Positions 36,032-48,704 of a stretch of DNA of 64,000 nucleotides are shown in pieces (positions within the stretch are counted from its first letter, which is position 1; the number at the start of each line of letters is the position of its first letter). The stretch lies in assembly GCA_021234155.1 (NCBI GenBank), contig JAJEKV010000058.1, forward strand, positions 3,107,412 through 3,171,411, in the 5' to 3' direction. The DNA is from Isoetes taiwanensis. Lineage: Eukaryota > Streptophyta > Lycopodiopsida > Isoetales > Isoetaceae. The notes beneath the pieces were generated by a model. That model did no database searches. It was not told where the DNA came from and saw only the letters and a list, made by a program, of their open reading frames with translations. A program made the position numbers and the translations under genes.

Positions 36032-38660
36032 TTGGTACATAAGTTTGGCAAATTAATAGCAAGGCAAGGGGTAAATGGCAAAGGAAACCTTATAATGGGG
36101 CAAATAAAACCATTTAAGTCATGATAATATTCCCACTTTAAGGTTAAATTAATAGTTATACCTAAAACTAGCAACTAGCATATAAAAGGTTGTGACCTTT
36201 TCAATGAAACAATCGATGTTGTTATAAAACAAAGGCGCATCTACAATGACATTTACTAGTGATTCTTGGGCGATGATTTATGGACCCGAACTGCAATGAT
36301 TTGAGGTCGGATGGTCTCGGTATTTGCCGATGAGTGTAGTCCATTCTTAGCTGATCGCCGGTATATGAATGACTGTGGTAGATCCATCTTCCTAATAAGC
36401 TTCAGCGACTACTCTTGCATAGATATATGAGCGGTTTTAGCACCAATTGACCGCGGTTGGGTGTTGAACTACCATGAATTGGTTATTATATACGGATCTT
36501 ACTGCGGTTTTGTTGAACTAGAGCTAGATCAACTCTGAGTTATTGGTGCAACTATTGGATCATTCTCTTGTTTTGGTGAACTAGAGAATAAAAACTAGAA
36601 GTTACAGTGTAACTTCTATTAGAAGATCTTTAAGCTGATTTTGATGAGCTGGATAACATCTTAGGTTAAGTACGTGCCCATTGGTCTTTCTTGTGTAAAT
36701 ATTCTCTAATAGTTTGATTCATGGATTTGTAGTAGTTTAAGATGGTTTAAAAATAGCCAAAACCTTATTTTATCTAATGAAGGCTGCGATAAGGTTAGAA
36801 TCTAAAGGTTCAGATCATAGGTGTGATAAGTAATAATTTTAATGTACTAGCCCATTTTATAGCACTAATTACCCTCTAATATTACGTACATTATATTAAA
36901 TTTGGGACACATATGGAATTATACGTACTATTAGATTATGCAATTATATGAAATTGGGTGCCCATCAATTTTGACGTGTTTTCTTATTTTTTTTTCCCAC
37001 AGAAATCCAAAGGCGGGTTCTTGTATTCATTTAGAAAACAAAATATATAGTTACGGCAAAATGCGCTATTATCAAAATTTGTCTCACAACAATTCAAATT
37101 TTAGAGATGGCTTCCAAGCTAGACATATAAAAAGCTTGAGATAGAATAGAATAGTTTTTTAGCGTCGGTTCAAAATATGCCAAATTTAAGCACAGATAAA
37201 GATCTCCTAGGTTAAAATTCCTCATTATTTAGGCTATATAGATCCGACTAGCTATCCAAATCATGAGCAGAATGAGCAGTGTTGTCCATGAGCATGATTG
37301 CCAAAAGTTTCACTTGCCTTTACTTGCTTTACTCATAAAGCCTTCTAAAGATCGGCTTAAGCGAGTTGTGAATCTAGGCATCCTCCTTTTCAGCTGACCT
37401 TTTGAGTGCCTTTGTCACGTAAATATAAATTTGAGATGGCGGGTAATCCTAGCGGCCTATACTACTGCTGAACTACGCCTCCTCATTGTACACTCGACCC
37501 GACCCTGCTCCTAGAGTTTCCTAAGCTAGCTTTGATCTCCTTCTTTCCATCTTTGGTTGATTTCCTATTGCACTTCCCTACTGCGGTGATTGGCATGGTT
37601 GAGAATTGGTTCATAGATTTGGAATTTTGCATTTTACGACATTATATATCCATCTTAGCCTAGTTCCAACCATTTGAGACTTCAAGCTCTATCTAGAAAT
37701 GCCGATTTGCATAAGCTGTTTGAGAAAGCCTTTGGGTGGCTATTTGAGGGTTTTTCAAAAATTGATGTACCCTTCTAGATTCAAACCAAAATAAAGACAA
37801 AGATAGAAGAATAAAAAGCAAGAATAGGAAACTATAATCTACCATCAGGCATATTTGGTATACGGCTTTCCTTTTTGGTCGTTGATGCCCGGACTTTAAT
37901 AAAAGCCATTGTGCTAATCATAACAAGATAAAAAACCAATATCTAGCATTATCTACCATAACCGACGTCATACCAATATCTAGCAAGAATCCACTCCGCT
38001 TCCACCAATAACATGCATCATCTTGAAGTTATAAGTTTGATGTATGCACATCTTGGTGTTCTAACAATATCGATTGTTTAATCGGCCAAATCAACGACCC
38101 AAAAGTTGCACTCTAGAAATATTATTTGGTAATATAGATGGGTACAACAACGAAATCATAGAAAAACCATATATGAAACTAGAAAAAGTATTCTTTGTTA
38201 TTATGCTAGATATTCATCTTCAATGGCTCCCATCTAGAAACATTCACACAACCTGTCTTCACGCTCCTCATGGCCCTGCCCGCCTGCTACAATTATGATG
38301 TGGTGTGCAGCAGTACAGAGGGCAAAATTATTCTATGTCTCTTCATGCGCAAATATGATGATATTGATGTGGGCCATGGGCAAGCGAGGATTAATCTAAC
38401 TTTTCTAGTGTGCCATTTTGACCTTTTCCAAAGCATTGGCATCCCAAAGCTTACAAAGAAAGCATGTATCGAGATATCGTTTAAGTGAGGGCGAGCTTCG
38501 TTGATTTGCACCTATGCACATCCCTGCTCCTAAATACTCCATCTGGAAAACCACACTCACTTTTCTCCTTCCAATAGGCTTTAAGATGCCATGGATCCAT
38601 GGCCAATGTGTGAGCCAAATTTGTAAGTCGGGTGTATTCCTATTACCTTCCAGCAATAGA
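36032..38660. other. unassigned intergenic DNA
   Basis: AT-rich sequence with no supported gene. Short frames around 38.07-38.5 kb have no domain. A short stretch near 38160-38210 ('atatatgaaac', then 'ttatgctagatatt') resembles 2880-2955, perhaps shared repeat DNA. Confidence 0.4.
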
Positions 38661-38734
38661 GTACTGCCATTCCAAAGCATCAACAAAAGTACTGCCATTC
38701 CAAAGCATCAACAAAAGTACTGCCATTCCAAAGT
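38661..38734. repeat. 28-bp minisatellite, 2.6 copies
   Basis: The unit 'gtactgccattccaaagc' plus 'atcaacaaaa' repeats at 38661, 38689 and 38717, with the third copy truncated after 'ccaaag'. The copies look identical. Confidence 0.95.
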
Positions 38735-39520
38735 AGAATGCTGCTATAACGACAACAATCATGCTTCTTGAAGGAGAATAGGATATGGAACTGTGGACTT
38801 GACTCAGAGAACTTGAGTCAAGGCCCTTTAAACTTGTTCCAAATTTTCCAAAGGGGCAAGGGATTTTGGTAGGCCCCATACTTCCTCTCCATATAAAAGA
38901 ACTTGTTCCATAAAAAATTAGAACATGTGCTTCATGGGACTAATCATAGAGCTCTGCTTTTGTGGCAATTGTTCTACAAGACATAGAGTGTCTTCCAACT
39001 TGTCATTACTCATTTTTGGATATAGGTGTCCCAATATGTGGTGGTAGTAAACTCTAGTCCAAGAAACTTATATGCTCTAAATACGGCGGTCCGATTTCAT
39101 AGTTAACAAGTTAGAATAGATTTTTTCATTTCCTTTCTTCTCTCTTTCACAAATTCGATATTCTATAGGGTACTTCATTTAGATATACATCTTGTGATTA
39201 CGAGGAGCCAAGATCCAGCTTTATGTGTATACTATAATAAACAAGAATGACTAGTTCTCATATGAATCTGAATTCGAGGAAAAATACTTTGGAGGCCTTA
39301 GCGGCATTTTTAATCTATATCACAAAAAATTCAAAAGTAACAAGTAGAAGATAAGCTATCAAGACATATGCTATTAAAATGAGAGATATGACGTATCTTT
39401 GCAAGTGAGCAATTAACTCAATAGTCAAACAATAGGGTCATTAGTTCTAAGATGAACTCACATTTCATTGACGAAGTAATAGAAAATACATTGAATTAAA
39501 TAGAAAGTCATGGCTCCTGC
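38735..39520. other. unassigned intergenic DNA
   Basis: I see no gene or recognisable element in this AT-rich stretch. Confidence 0.4.
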
Positions 39521-39521
39521 C

Positions 39522-39605
39522 TTAGAATAGAATAGAATAGAATAGAATAGAATAGAATAGAATAGAATAGAATAGAATAGAATAGAATAGAATAGAGTAG
39601 AATAA
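39522..39605. repeat. (AATAG)n microsatellite
   Basis: About 16 near-perfect copies of the pentamer aatag, ending with one variant (agagtag). The uniformity suggests recent expansion. On the minus strand it produces a meaningless Tyr/Ser/Ile/Leu/Phe repeat frame. Confidence 0.95.
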
Positions 39606-40799
39606 ATTGTTTTTATAGATCCACGGAGACCAATGCGGCCTATGGGACCCAATACAAAAGCCTTGGCGATCACATTCTTGCGGTTAAAACCCCCGCTTGA
39701 GAAGGGTTTAGAGGAAAAAGCGAGTGGCTGACAATAAGGCTAGACAGCGATTGAAACAAAACAATACTATAAAATTATACTAACTTAACAAAAGAAACAT
39801 GTCATCCCAAACTTAAATTGTACTTTTGCTTTGCTTATTTTGTGATTTTTGGAATTTTAATAGATGCGTATAGATGATATATCCCTTCCACACAGGTGCA
39901 TATGACCAAGAATACAACTTACTCTCTCTCTAAAGTTCCTTGGTGGATCTCTTTGGATTCAAAACCCTTACCTTTTCCCAACAATTTTTCATAAATTTTT
40001 GTTCACTTAGATTCTTCTTGTTCCTGCACTTTGGGGGCCCAATATTACGAACTTCTACCCAATAATTCTCAAGTCACGGATTATCATCATCTTTGGTTGG
40101 TTGAAATTATTTCACCAAGCCACCGGATATGTCTACAGGTGTATAGGGTTTGATGAGAACAAAGTAGCCTTTTCACATCCTGCGCAGTGCCCAATCCCAT
40201 TAGGCCATGCCATTGGGGTCTGGCAGCCACTACCAACATGCCAATTTGCCAAAGCGTCCCATGCAGCTGGGGTTCCTATATTGAACTCGGCATATTCAAT
40301 AGATGTTTTTCCCATCTCGAAATGGGAAGAAAACCATCTTTAACCCTCTGAAACATCAATGCTTTTGTAATGCACGCCATTTCGTTTTCAATATTTGATC
40401 ACTTTTGTAATGAATCTTTCTTTGCTTGAGAAGCGTTGGTTGTTGTAAAGTTTGTGTCCAATGACAATAAATTGTTTACTCCAATCCCTTCATCAATGCA
40501 TTATGGTCTTTGGTGTTCTTAAATGGTGGAAGACTTGAGTTCACTACTTGAGGAATCATTGGCCTTCCATGCGTTGTCCCTTTTTCCACACATTTCATAT
40601 CCGTGGCCAGGGAAGCCATGGCCCGATACATGGGGCGCATTTTATATCTTGCATTATAGGGATGCCTTCTTTTTTACCCAAAATTTGAAGCCTTAATGGT
40701 TTTGAATGGCCTTCCATAGCTAACTTACCTTGAGCATGCATGGCTCAACAAAGGATTTCAATGCGGAACCATCAATTAAAAATGGTATAGGTGATGGGT
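39606..40799. other. unassigned; may include the tail of the minus-strand pseudogene
   Basis: A 60-codon minus-strand frame (40133-40315) has no known domain but lies where the C-terminus of the adjoining pseudogene could continue. Otherwise nothing is seen. Confidence 0.3.
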
Positions 40800-42460
40800 C
40801 CATCTTAGATGCAAATAAGCTCCATCAAGCTAGCGACAATGTGAATATTGACTCTCTTTGCAATATATAGATGAAAAGACCCCAAAAGGGCATCATGTCA
40901 TCATGTGTATGTCCAACCATAGAATCCAACCTTCACTACTTCAAATACACCTTTCTTTGTCAAGAATGAGCATACTTGAAACAACCACCTATTTTTTATT
41001 TTGGCTAAAGCAATTGTCGGAGTTGTAGAAAACACAACTCTACGAGAACTTTTGTCTCATGGTATAACCTACCTATATCTTAGGTGTTGTAGAAGCTTGA
41101 CTTGCTTGCTAGAAAATTTGATAGTCCTTTCAACTTGCTTGCTAGCCTCGTAATGTAAATCATCGAGAAGAGCTCCAAATATACCACTACTATTACATTT
41201 TACGTGGTTTCATAACACCGCGTTCTAGATTCCGAAGACATTTGAATATTGAGCCAACATGGAAATCCGGCCCATCTTCCCATAGGTCTAATGAAAAATG
41301 ACCAAAACACCTGTTCCATGACCATGAGTCAACATGCGACTAGAGATCTTCAATTTGTTGAGCATTAGCACAACTTTTGGTATTGGTTGCAATCTTGCTA
41401 GGAATGTTTTGTGTTGGTCCATCTTATCATGGATGATGCATAGATATCTCTCAGGTTCCATGGAAGAGAATACCCTCCATTGGTAATAGGTGGCTCTACA
41501 TGAAGTTTGTTCATTTTGATGTCGATGCATCTCATTTCTCAAATAGTTTCTTTGCTCAGGCAAAACTGCACTTCTCAACGCCTCACGTAACTGTATACAT
41601 GTATTGCATTTTGAGAAGCTATTATTTTTTGCCACTACCACATCATTAAAATGTTTCTTCCAAATCCTACTAAAGGCTGATTGAGATATTGCTCTTCCCC
41701 CCATCTGCGTTAATACAGTGTTAACCTCTTGCAAACACTCTTTTTGAATGTACTGAGGTGGCAATACACGTTTGACTTCTCTGCATCCATTTTCATTTCG
41801 TTTGGTCTTGTGTGGCATAGACTCTGCCATGTACTTAACAAAGTTTTCAAATACTTCAATGGCCATCAAGGTGTTGCTCCTAGTTTTGATCAAACCTCTA
41901 TTCCCATGTACTGCTTTTCTTGCACCTTCAACATATTGTTTATGGTATCTATAGAATGTGCTCTCAGCAAATCCAATTATGCATGTCAATGCTTCTCTGC
42001 ATATCCATATATTCTCTAGTGGATATTTCATGGCGACCCGATTATCTTCATCTAGATAACTAGACCCAAACATGGAATACATTAGATTTTTCTTGTCGTC
42101 ACAAACTGGCTCAATATTTTCTTCTTATATCTTGCATATCTTCAAGCGAGTACCCAATTGTGCACCATGATGGACTTAAGGTCTCCCTCTTGTTTGTTGA
42201 ACAATCTCCTTGAACAATCATACCATCCTTTTCCTTATTTTTTCTTGGGATTGGAAGTTTTTGGCCCACATCCTTCCTTTTTCAATTTACGTTTTATAAA
42301 CCTTTTTGACCGAAGAGTGAGCCTTCCTCTGCTTGTATAAGATAACACTCTCTGGGGACATAGAGTAAGATTGTTCCACTGCGTTGATTCATGTATATCT
42401 TGTGACATTAAGATCCCTCCATCTAGATGTCTTATGTGTTCTATTGGCCATCTCATCAGC
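40800..42460 (-). pseudogene. broken DUF7869-like (transposase-like) gene
   Basis: The main open part (41288-42082, 264 codons) carries features I associate with an uncharacterised eukaryotic family ending in DUF7869: a helical start with ESTFYRYHKQYVEGAR.AVHGNRG, a Cys pair FSKCNTCIQLREAL, a His/Gln-rich linker, the motif YLCIIHDKMDQHKTFLARL and MLTHGHGTG. Downstream, after stops and frame changes, IKNRWLFQV...LTKKGVFEVVKVGF then HDALLGSFHL (about 40850-41020) fits the domain's 'eNKNry...G.Fkev.v.FL..GHTHdqID..F' block. Upstream, a 73-codon frame (42235-42456) may be its N-terminal part. Conserved acidic and His positions suggest a nuclease fold, and the family is often multicopy, so a transposase role is likely but inferred. 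The stops make this copy dead. Confidence 0.65.
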
Positions 42461-43008
42461 GTGGCAATCTCAATGATACCTTTGCATACTCTACAATTGT
42501 TCTCAACTTCAACTGCTTCATTGAATTGTAATTAGGTAATATCACAGGTGGCAACAACTCCTATAGTGTCATCCCAAGTGTCAAGTCCTCAAGCTGCATC
42601 TAAAGGGATCAACACTTATCATGGTGCTATTGCAAAGTTTCTCACGAGCATGGATGAACTAGTCTACACTTCTTGTTCTTCCATTCCAACCTCATCGAGC
42701 AAAGCTATTTGCCCGTTCTTTAACTTATTGGAATCACGACAAGATTTAATGTTGCATTACTTGTAGCTTTTCCTCCACGCATAAGCTCAAAGTTAATATG
42801 GATTTATTTAAAAAGCATATAATTTAAAGAGGAATTTCTAATGAAAATTTTGAAGGAATGGAATAGAACTAAAAGAAAAAAGTACATATGTGGTTACCAA
42901 CACAGAAGTTTGAATGGGTTTAGATCCGCAGGCGTGGTCCATCAAAAAACATGATGGAGCAAATTTCACCTATAGTTTTACTAGATATTTCAAGGACTGG
43001 CCTAGGAT
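42461..43008. other. unassigned flank of the pseudogene
   Basis: No supported gene. A 72-codon plus-strand frame at 42548-42766 has no domain and overlaps the probable upstream region of the minus-strand pseudogene. Confidence 0.35.
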
Positions 43009-43413
43009 TGAAGGGAACTCAAATTGAGGTTTAAGTCTCAAACTAGGAGAGCACGTGCGAGAAGGAGAAACTAGGATGTGATAAAAAAGTTTACATCGGT
43101 TGATCGCGTGAAAATCAATAAAAATCTATTTGAGTGAGTCTCAAACTAGGGGAAGAAATACAAAACCGATTATCTATCATAATTTATATAGTGAGCACTA
43201 ACACACAGGGTTGAAGGAACTCAAATTGAGTTTAAGTCTCAAAACTAGGGCTTGTCACGAGAAGAACTAGGATGTGATAAAAAAGTTTACATCAAGACCG
43301 CAGGTCAAGAGTGAAAATGGAATAAAAATCTATTTGAGTCGGTCTCAAGCTGAGGGAAGAGGAATACAAAACCGATTATCTATCATAATTTTATATAGTG
43401 AGAGCACTAACCA
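43009..43413. repeat. two-copy tandem duplication, period about 203 bp
   Basis: Copies start near 43009 and 43211. Shared runs include 'ctcaaattgag.tttaagt', 'aactaggatgtgataaaa', 'aaatctatttgagt', 'caaaaccgattatctatc' and 'tatatagtgag'. Between these the copies differ by indels concentrated in G/C-containing patches. Confidence 0.9.
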
Positions 43414-46400
43414 CATTTATTTTGTGGATATCTTGTAAGACCGTACTTCTGAAAGACCCCAAAGCCTGCCCCTTTCTGAGTTTTGGCATCTATGGTCTCC
43501 TTTTGGCTTGGTAAAGCTTCGCATCTCCATGCACAACGGAATGAATAGACGCCCATCCTGCTTCTAATTCTTTTGCAGTAAGAGATATCCTTGTAAAAGA
43601 AACAATAGCTCTTTACACTTGACTATACCTCACACAGAGCTCATGCTCACGAAAATTCAAATAAAATTAAAAAAGCAAAGGCCAGATCAAATTACTTCAA
43701 ATTCATCTTAATCTTTTCTGGACACAGTGTCTCTTGCATCCATATTTATCCATCAGCGTTTTATTTGACCTCAAGCGTGTGCCTCTTTGAATCTATGCCT
43801 CTTTGAATCCTTGAGCATTTTTACACGATAGTTATAAAGAAATAACATTAGCCTCCCTATTTTAAGCCATAATGTTCTCAAGCAAGTAGAGGCGAGGGGC
43901 TAGACTAGACATTTCTCTTCATGGATCGCCCTATATCTAGAATATCTACATAAGGCCAATGGTTCAAAATTAAGCTCGGTAGGCATCAAAGGTAGGTACA
44001 TCAAAGCGAGAAAAACATGGGCGGTTTATTGGGCCGAGGTCTGTCCAGTCTGATCTTTGCCTGCGATGCGGACTCCTGGATGTCGGTCGATGCTAGGGGA
44101 AGATATGTGCTAGGGAACCCATGGGTAGGAATGGACATGGAAACTAGAAGCCCGGCGTGGGTTCCCGCCACGTGAACCGAGGCCCGGTGTTTCGCGTACG
44201 TGGCACGGTAGGGCGAAAAAATTTCTTTCTTTCTTTCTCTCAGAAGGCCTTTTCAGGTGGTACGTATTCTTTGGAGGAAGCGTGTTGGACTAATACGGTA
44301 GTTTTTGATGGCCTTGAACACTTGAATCTCCTTAAGCTTCCTATTATTCCTCATTTTTCTTTTCTTGTTATTCTGAGATGAAGGCAATGAAGAGTTTTTA
44401 GCGATTTTTAGCGGCCCGGTAAAATCTTTTGGTAGCTTGCACATTTTGAACTTGTTCTTGTTTTTTTTCTCGATGTTTAATCCATTTTGCAGGTTCTTTG
44501 CTTTGCTTGCGGTCAATCTTGCGGTTTTCTACTACTACATTTGTGGTTTTCTACCACTCACATTACTAGTTTTTGTTTTCTGTGGCGATCTTGTTTGTCA
44601 TTCTAAGGTATGGATTTGTGTTATGTTATGTTGGCGTCTTAGTTTTTTAGTTTGTTAATTTGTTTTTCTTTGCTAATGTTTGTTTATATTTTGGCGAGGA
44701 TCTTGTGGAGTAAGGAATGGTAGTTTTTGTCTCGGGTTATGGCGGAAAGGCCCGAGCTGCAAAATTTGATCGGTCAGTCTTACCCAAAGGCGAGGGCTCC
44801 ATCTTTGTACTTTATGTTCTTGGCGAACCACGACGTACCTTGGTTTGGAGTTTTGGGGGTGAATTCCTGGGTTTGTGTGAGGAAAGATTTGGAGATCTCA
44901 TGTCTAGAAATTGTGAATGTACTTGAGGAAAAGGACCTCTGAAGAAACATCTAAAAATCCCTGCATGGGAGAGGCCTTTTCCTTTCACCTTTGAAGAAGA
45001 AAGCTTGCTATTTTTATTAGCATATTAAAATTTGTAAAATTTGTGTGTATAGCGGAAACTTGATACCCTTGGCATATAGAGAAATCCGGGGGCATTTCTT
45101 TGAGTTAATGATTAGCACTCACGGTGGGAAGTAAAAACAGGAAGCAGGAACCAAGTTACCAAAAAAACTTACACCAAAAATACAAACCAAAACAGCGGCC
45201 TAGTGGTTTTACGTGCTAGAAACCACGGGTAGGAGAGGGTTTAAACGGGAAAGCGGCGGTACATGCGCGAGGCGTTAGCCCCGGCGTAGCCGCCACCTAG
45301 CATTCTACCGAGCTCGGCTTCTTTCGTGGAGACCCTGCAGTAATCACCATTAGGTAGATACCGTTCTTGTTTTTCTGTTTTCTCCTTGCGGGGCGATTTC
45401 TTCTTGTATGCGGGGGCGATTCTTGGAGGAATGGAGTTGTTGGGTGTTGGGCTATGCTTCGTTTGGTTTTAGGGTTAACTTTTTTGTAGATCTTCTTGTT
45501 CAAAGCGGTCGTACTTGGCCCGATGCAAAAGCAAAGTGATAGTTTTGTTTCTGTGTTCTGCAAATGAAAGCTCGGGGACTCAAGAACATACAAGATCTAA
45601 CACCTAAAGCAAAACCTAATGCGAAGGCATAATTAGGAGGTAAAGCAGGATTTAAGGCTAGATTTGAAGTCCAGGAGGTAAGCGAGGAAAAGAGCGATGG
45701 CGGTCTTGTGGCATTAAGCTGATCTTTGTGAGGGAAAACGATGCTACATTTGTGGCGATGCTGTTGTGGCGGTGTTGTGGCCAAACGGGCTCTACTCTGG
45801 CGAAACGATAAGCGGTCTTGTGGCGGCCGCTGAACGATAGGAATCAAAGGTTCCTTAAAATAAAAATAACGGGTAAAACCACGAGAAAATTCCACCCTCT
45901 AGGTGAACTACTGGTATGAACCATCTACTTTTCTGGCCCATTTTGGGCGAAACTAGGCAGTGCAGAAGCAGGGGCTCTCCTGCACTCTATCAATTAGAAG
46001 CTGCCTGAGATGGACAATGTTTTGGAACAAGCGGGAATGGCGGCCGAGAGTATTAATGTGAGGATGTTTGAGGATATTATGCGAGAGATGAGGATGTTAT
46101 ATCCTCTGAGGGGAGACTGACATAAAAGGTGTCCACGAGACCCAACAAAATTGCTTCTTTTCTTATGAAATCTTGCAACAAAAGATGGCCAGGTCTCGGA
46201 GGAGACTAGGAGGCCCAAATCTGAGAATTTTTTAAAGGTATCCGGTACAATGCATTTTATTTCTGTGGAATGGGTCCAGAGCGAGCATGTTATGCTTGAG
46301 AGATCCTGCTTGTCCGGGTATAAAACTACGAATTTGCAAGATGTCTTTGTGGAATTTGCAAAATAACTTTAGGCTGTTAAGAGCCCAGGATGATTAGGCG

Positions 46401-47592
46401 CCAAATTCAAGCTGGGTCAGGAGTTCAAACAGCCCAAAATTTAGGATTTGTTTTTAGATGGGGGATTTTTGCAACCCGGTAGGTGTATTTTGCAACCAGT
46501 CTGACTTGGCATTGAGCAATGGAAACAGCGAAACTAAGAAATGTTAGAAATGAAATATCGATGGGCAAAGAGGAAGAATGGTAGCGTGAATTACTACGTA
46601 AATCGGAACTAATGTAAATCTGAACTACGTAAGCATGAATCATGACCTACTTTGTAGCATGAACTCGCATGGCGTGAATTATAACAAAAGAATAAGTGGA
46701 TCACTTACCGAGGCTGAGCTTCCATTGCGCATTACTTGTAATCACGGAGTCTCAGAATATTTCTTGACTTGAGGAGAAGCTTCTTTGGCCGCATCAACCC
46801 AATCAACAAGCTGCATCATGAAAGCAGGCATCCCTATTTTGGGAAAACTTTTTTGAATTTTTTTGAAAACAACAAAAGCGGTCTCTTACGGTTTTAGGGC
46901 GCTTCACAGCTAGTTAAAGTCTTGGATTAGGTTAAGAAGAGCCAGCAAGCATTGCTTCACATTTGGCTTAGTTAAAAATGCCGTTAAGATTATGGGGTTA
47001 AAATTACTTGGCACAATTAAAGAAAATAGCGGTGCAAAGATAAGCTAAAGAGGTTCTGTACGTATTCCATTAGGTTAGAATTTTAGCGGAGGACTTAGCG
47101 GGCCATAATTTTTCCTTCAAATTTGGGGTAGGGGGACCCCATCCTTAAGCTCCATTAGCAATTCAAGTTTTTAACTTGACATGACGGTCGGTGTGAAGCA
47201 ATATTTGTAATTGTTTTAGTTATGTTAACTCTTAACATATGTAAGTAAAAATGATTAGTAGAAGTAATATTTACTTGGTTTTAAGTTATGTTAATTTTTA
47301 ACCTACTTGGCGTGACCATCGATTAATGAAGCAAGATTTAGCGGTTTTTGTTACATGTTAAATTTTAATCCTAGCGGCGAATGTGAAGTGAAACTTAACA
47401 TGTTATATTTACCCTAGCGTAAAGGGCATCCGTTATATTAGCAATTTAACCTAACATAGCAGGCGATGTAATGACCCTTAGAATCTTGACCTTTCCTTTT
47501 GTATCGAGAACCAAATTGCGTTCCAAGCAGTTGGGTTCATTGATTAATGAAGCACTTGAAGATGGTCTGAGACGAAGCGAGCAAAACCATAG
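43414..47592. other. unassigned 4.2-kb region
   Basis: No gene is supported. Several frames at 44.15-45.9 kb look moderately protein-like, for example plus 44727-44942 (71 codons) and minus 45500-45895 (131 codons), but they overlap each other on opposite strands and show no domain. The region carries unusually many small GCGG-type patches in AT-rich DNA and may be decayed transposon sequence. Confidence 0.3.
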
Positions 47593-47824
47593 AAGAGATT
47601 GTTTGAGAAAGCCAGCGAGAAAGGAAGCAAAAAGAGGCCAGAGAGCAAAGCCATCAAAGAGACTATTGAAAGCCCAAACAAGCAAAAAGGAAGCAAAGAG
47701 AAGCAGAAGCCAGACATCAAAGCCATAGAAGATGTAAACGAAAGCCCAAGCAAGCAGAAAGGGAGCAAAAAGAGACCAGCAGAATCATCGATTGTAGCAA
47801 GTCCGGAGAAGAAGCATGCAAAAG
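47593..47824 (+). CDS. candidate exon encoding Lys/Ser-rich 24-residue repeats
   Basis: An open frame follows 'ccatag', a possible acceptor that is also an in-frame stop, and ends at AAAG|GTATTT, a good donor. The peptide repeats a 24-residue unit: KAIKETIESPNKQKGSK..., then KAIEDVNESPSKQKGSK..., with a partial earlier copy containing EKGSKKRPES. It then reads SSIVASPEKKHAKG. Substitutions keep the charge pattern (K, E, SP-K). Lys/Ser-Pro repeats resemble linker-histone tails or nuclear scaffold proteins, but this is only compositional. I found no convincing neighbouring exons; the segment may be part of a pseudogene or a chance low-complexity frame. Confidence 0.35.
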
Positions 47825-48704
47825 GTATTTCGAAGATTTTCCCCTCCCCTTTTTTTTTTTCTTGCTTTGGGTGTATAATCAGTGGCCGTTTCATATCTTC
47901 ACTCAATCTATATCATATCTTCACTCAATCTATATCAGGTATCAAAAATAGTTTTAGGAGTCATAGGAATTGTGCCTTCTCAAAGAATGTCATGCAGTTT
48001 ACGAAACATGGTAGTACTTTAAAGAAATCTGTATTTTCCACAACTTTTTTTCAAAAATAACCGGATATTTGCCATTTCGAACTATGATCTATATCCATCA
48101 ATTTCTTTACGGTCTATCCATGAAACCCAAGTCCAGTGATATTTATATATGAATTATTATTCTGACCAAACTATGAATTATTTTAAATTGTAAGCACACT
48201 GTCAAGAATATCATGAAGATAATTTGGTGGAAAGACCTACAAGTATGACTGGGCAAGATCCTTGCACCAATTGAGTCTTTAATCCATCTTCAAAACCTTA
48301 CAGCCCTTTTCTTTATTTTGGCTTGCCCCTCTTCACTTCTCCCTAAAAAAACATGTTTTGTTAACAAGTCTTTAGGTAATTAGAATGCCTCCTTTTATTT
48401 TTTAAAAATACCACATTGTTTTGCATATTCCTAGCTATAGGTTTGCTAGTTTTATTAAAATATATTAGTATGTGTAATCTTAAGCCTAGTATCTATTTAG
48501 ATGCCCAATTAATGGGGCAATTGTAATTTGGTCAACCTTCTATTTATAGTTTAGAACCTTTAGCCCTCTTTTATTGCATAGTATAGACGTTGGTGTATTT
48601 TTATTGTTATCATGTGATTCATAGACCTACTCCAAGTTTAAAGGTTAATTGATCTTGTGGTGATCCATATGGCTCACTCATGATGATTTCTAAAGTTTCA
48701 ATTT
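47825..48704. other. unassigned AT-rich DNA
   Basis: No supported gene. A 25-base direct duplication of 'catatcttcactcaatcta' type occurs at 47892-47935. If the preceding exon is real, this would be intron. Confidence 0.35.

Noticed and set aside
45196-45245. SINE-like 'gcggcctagtggtttta' box
   Set aside because: It resembles a tRNA-derived A box, but no good B box, tail or target duplication was found.
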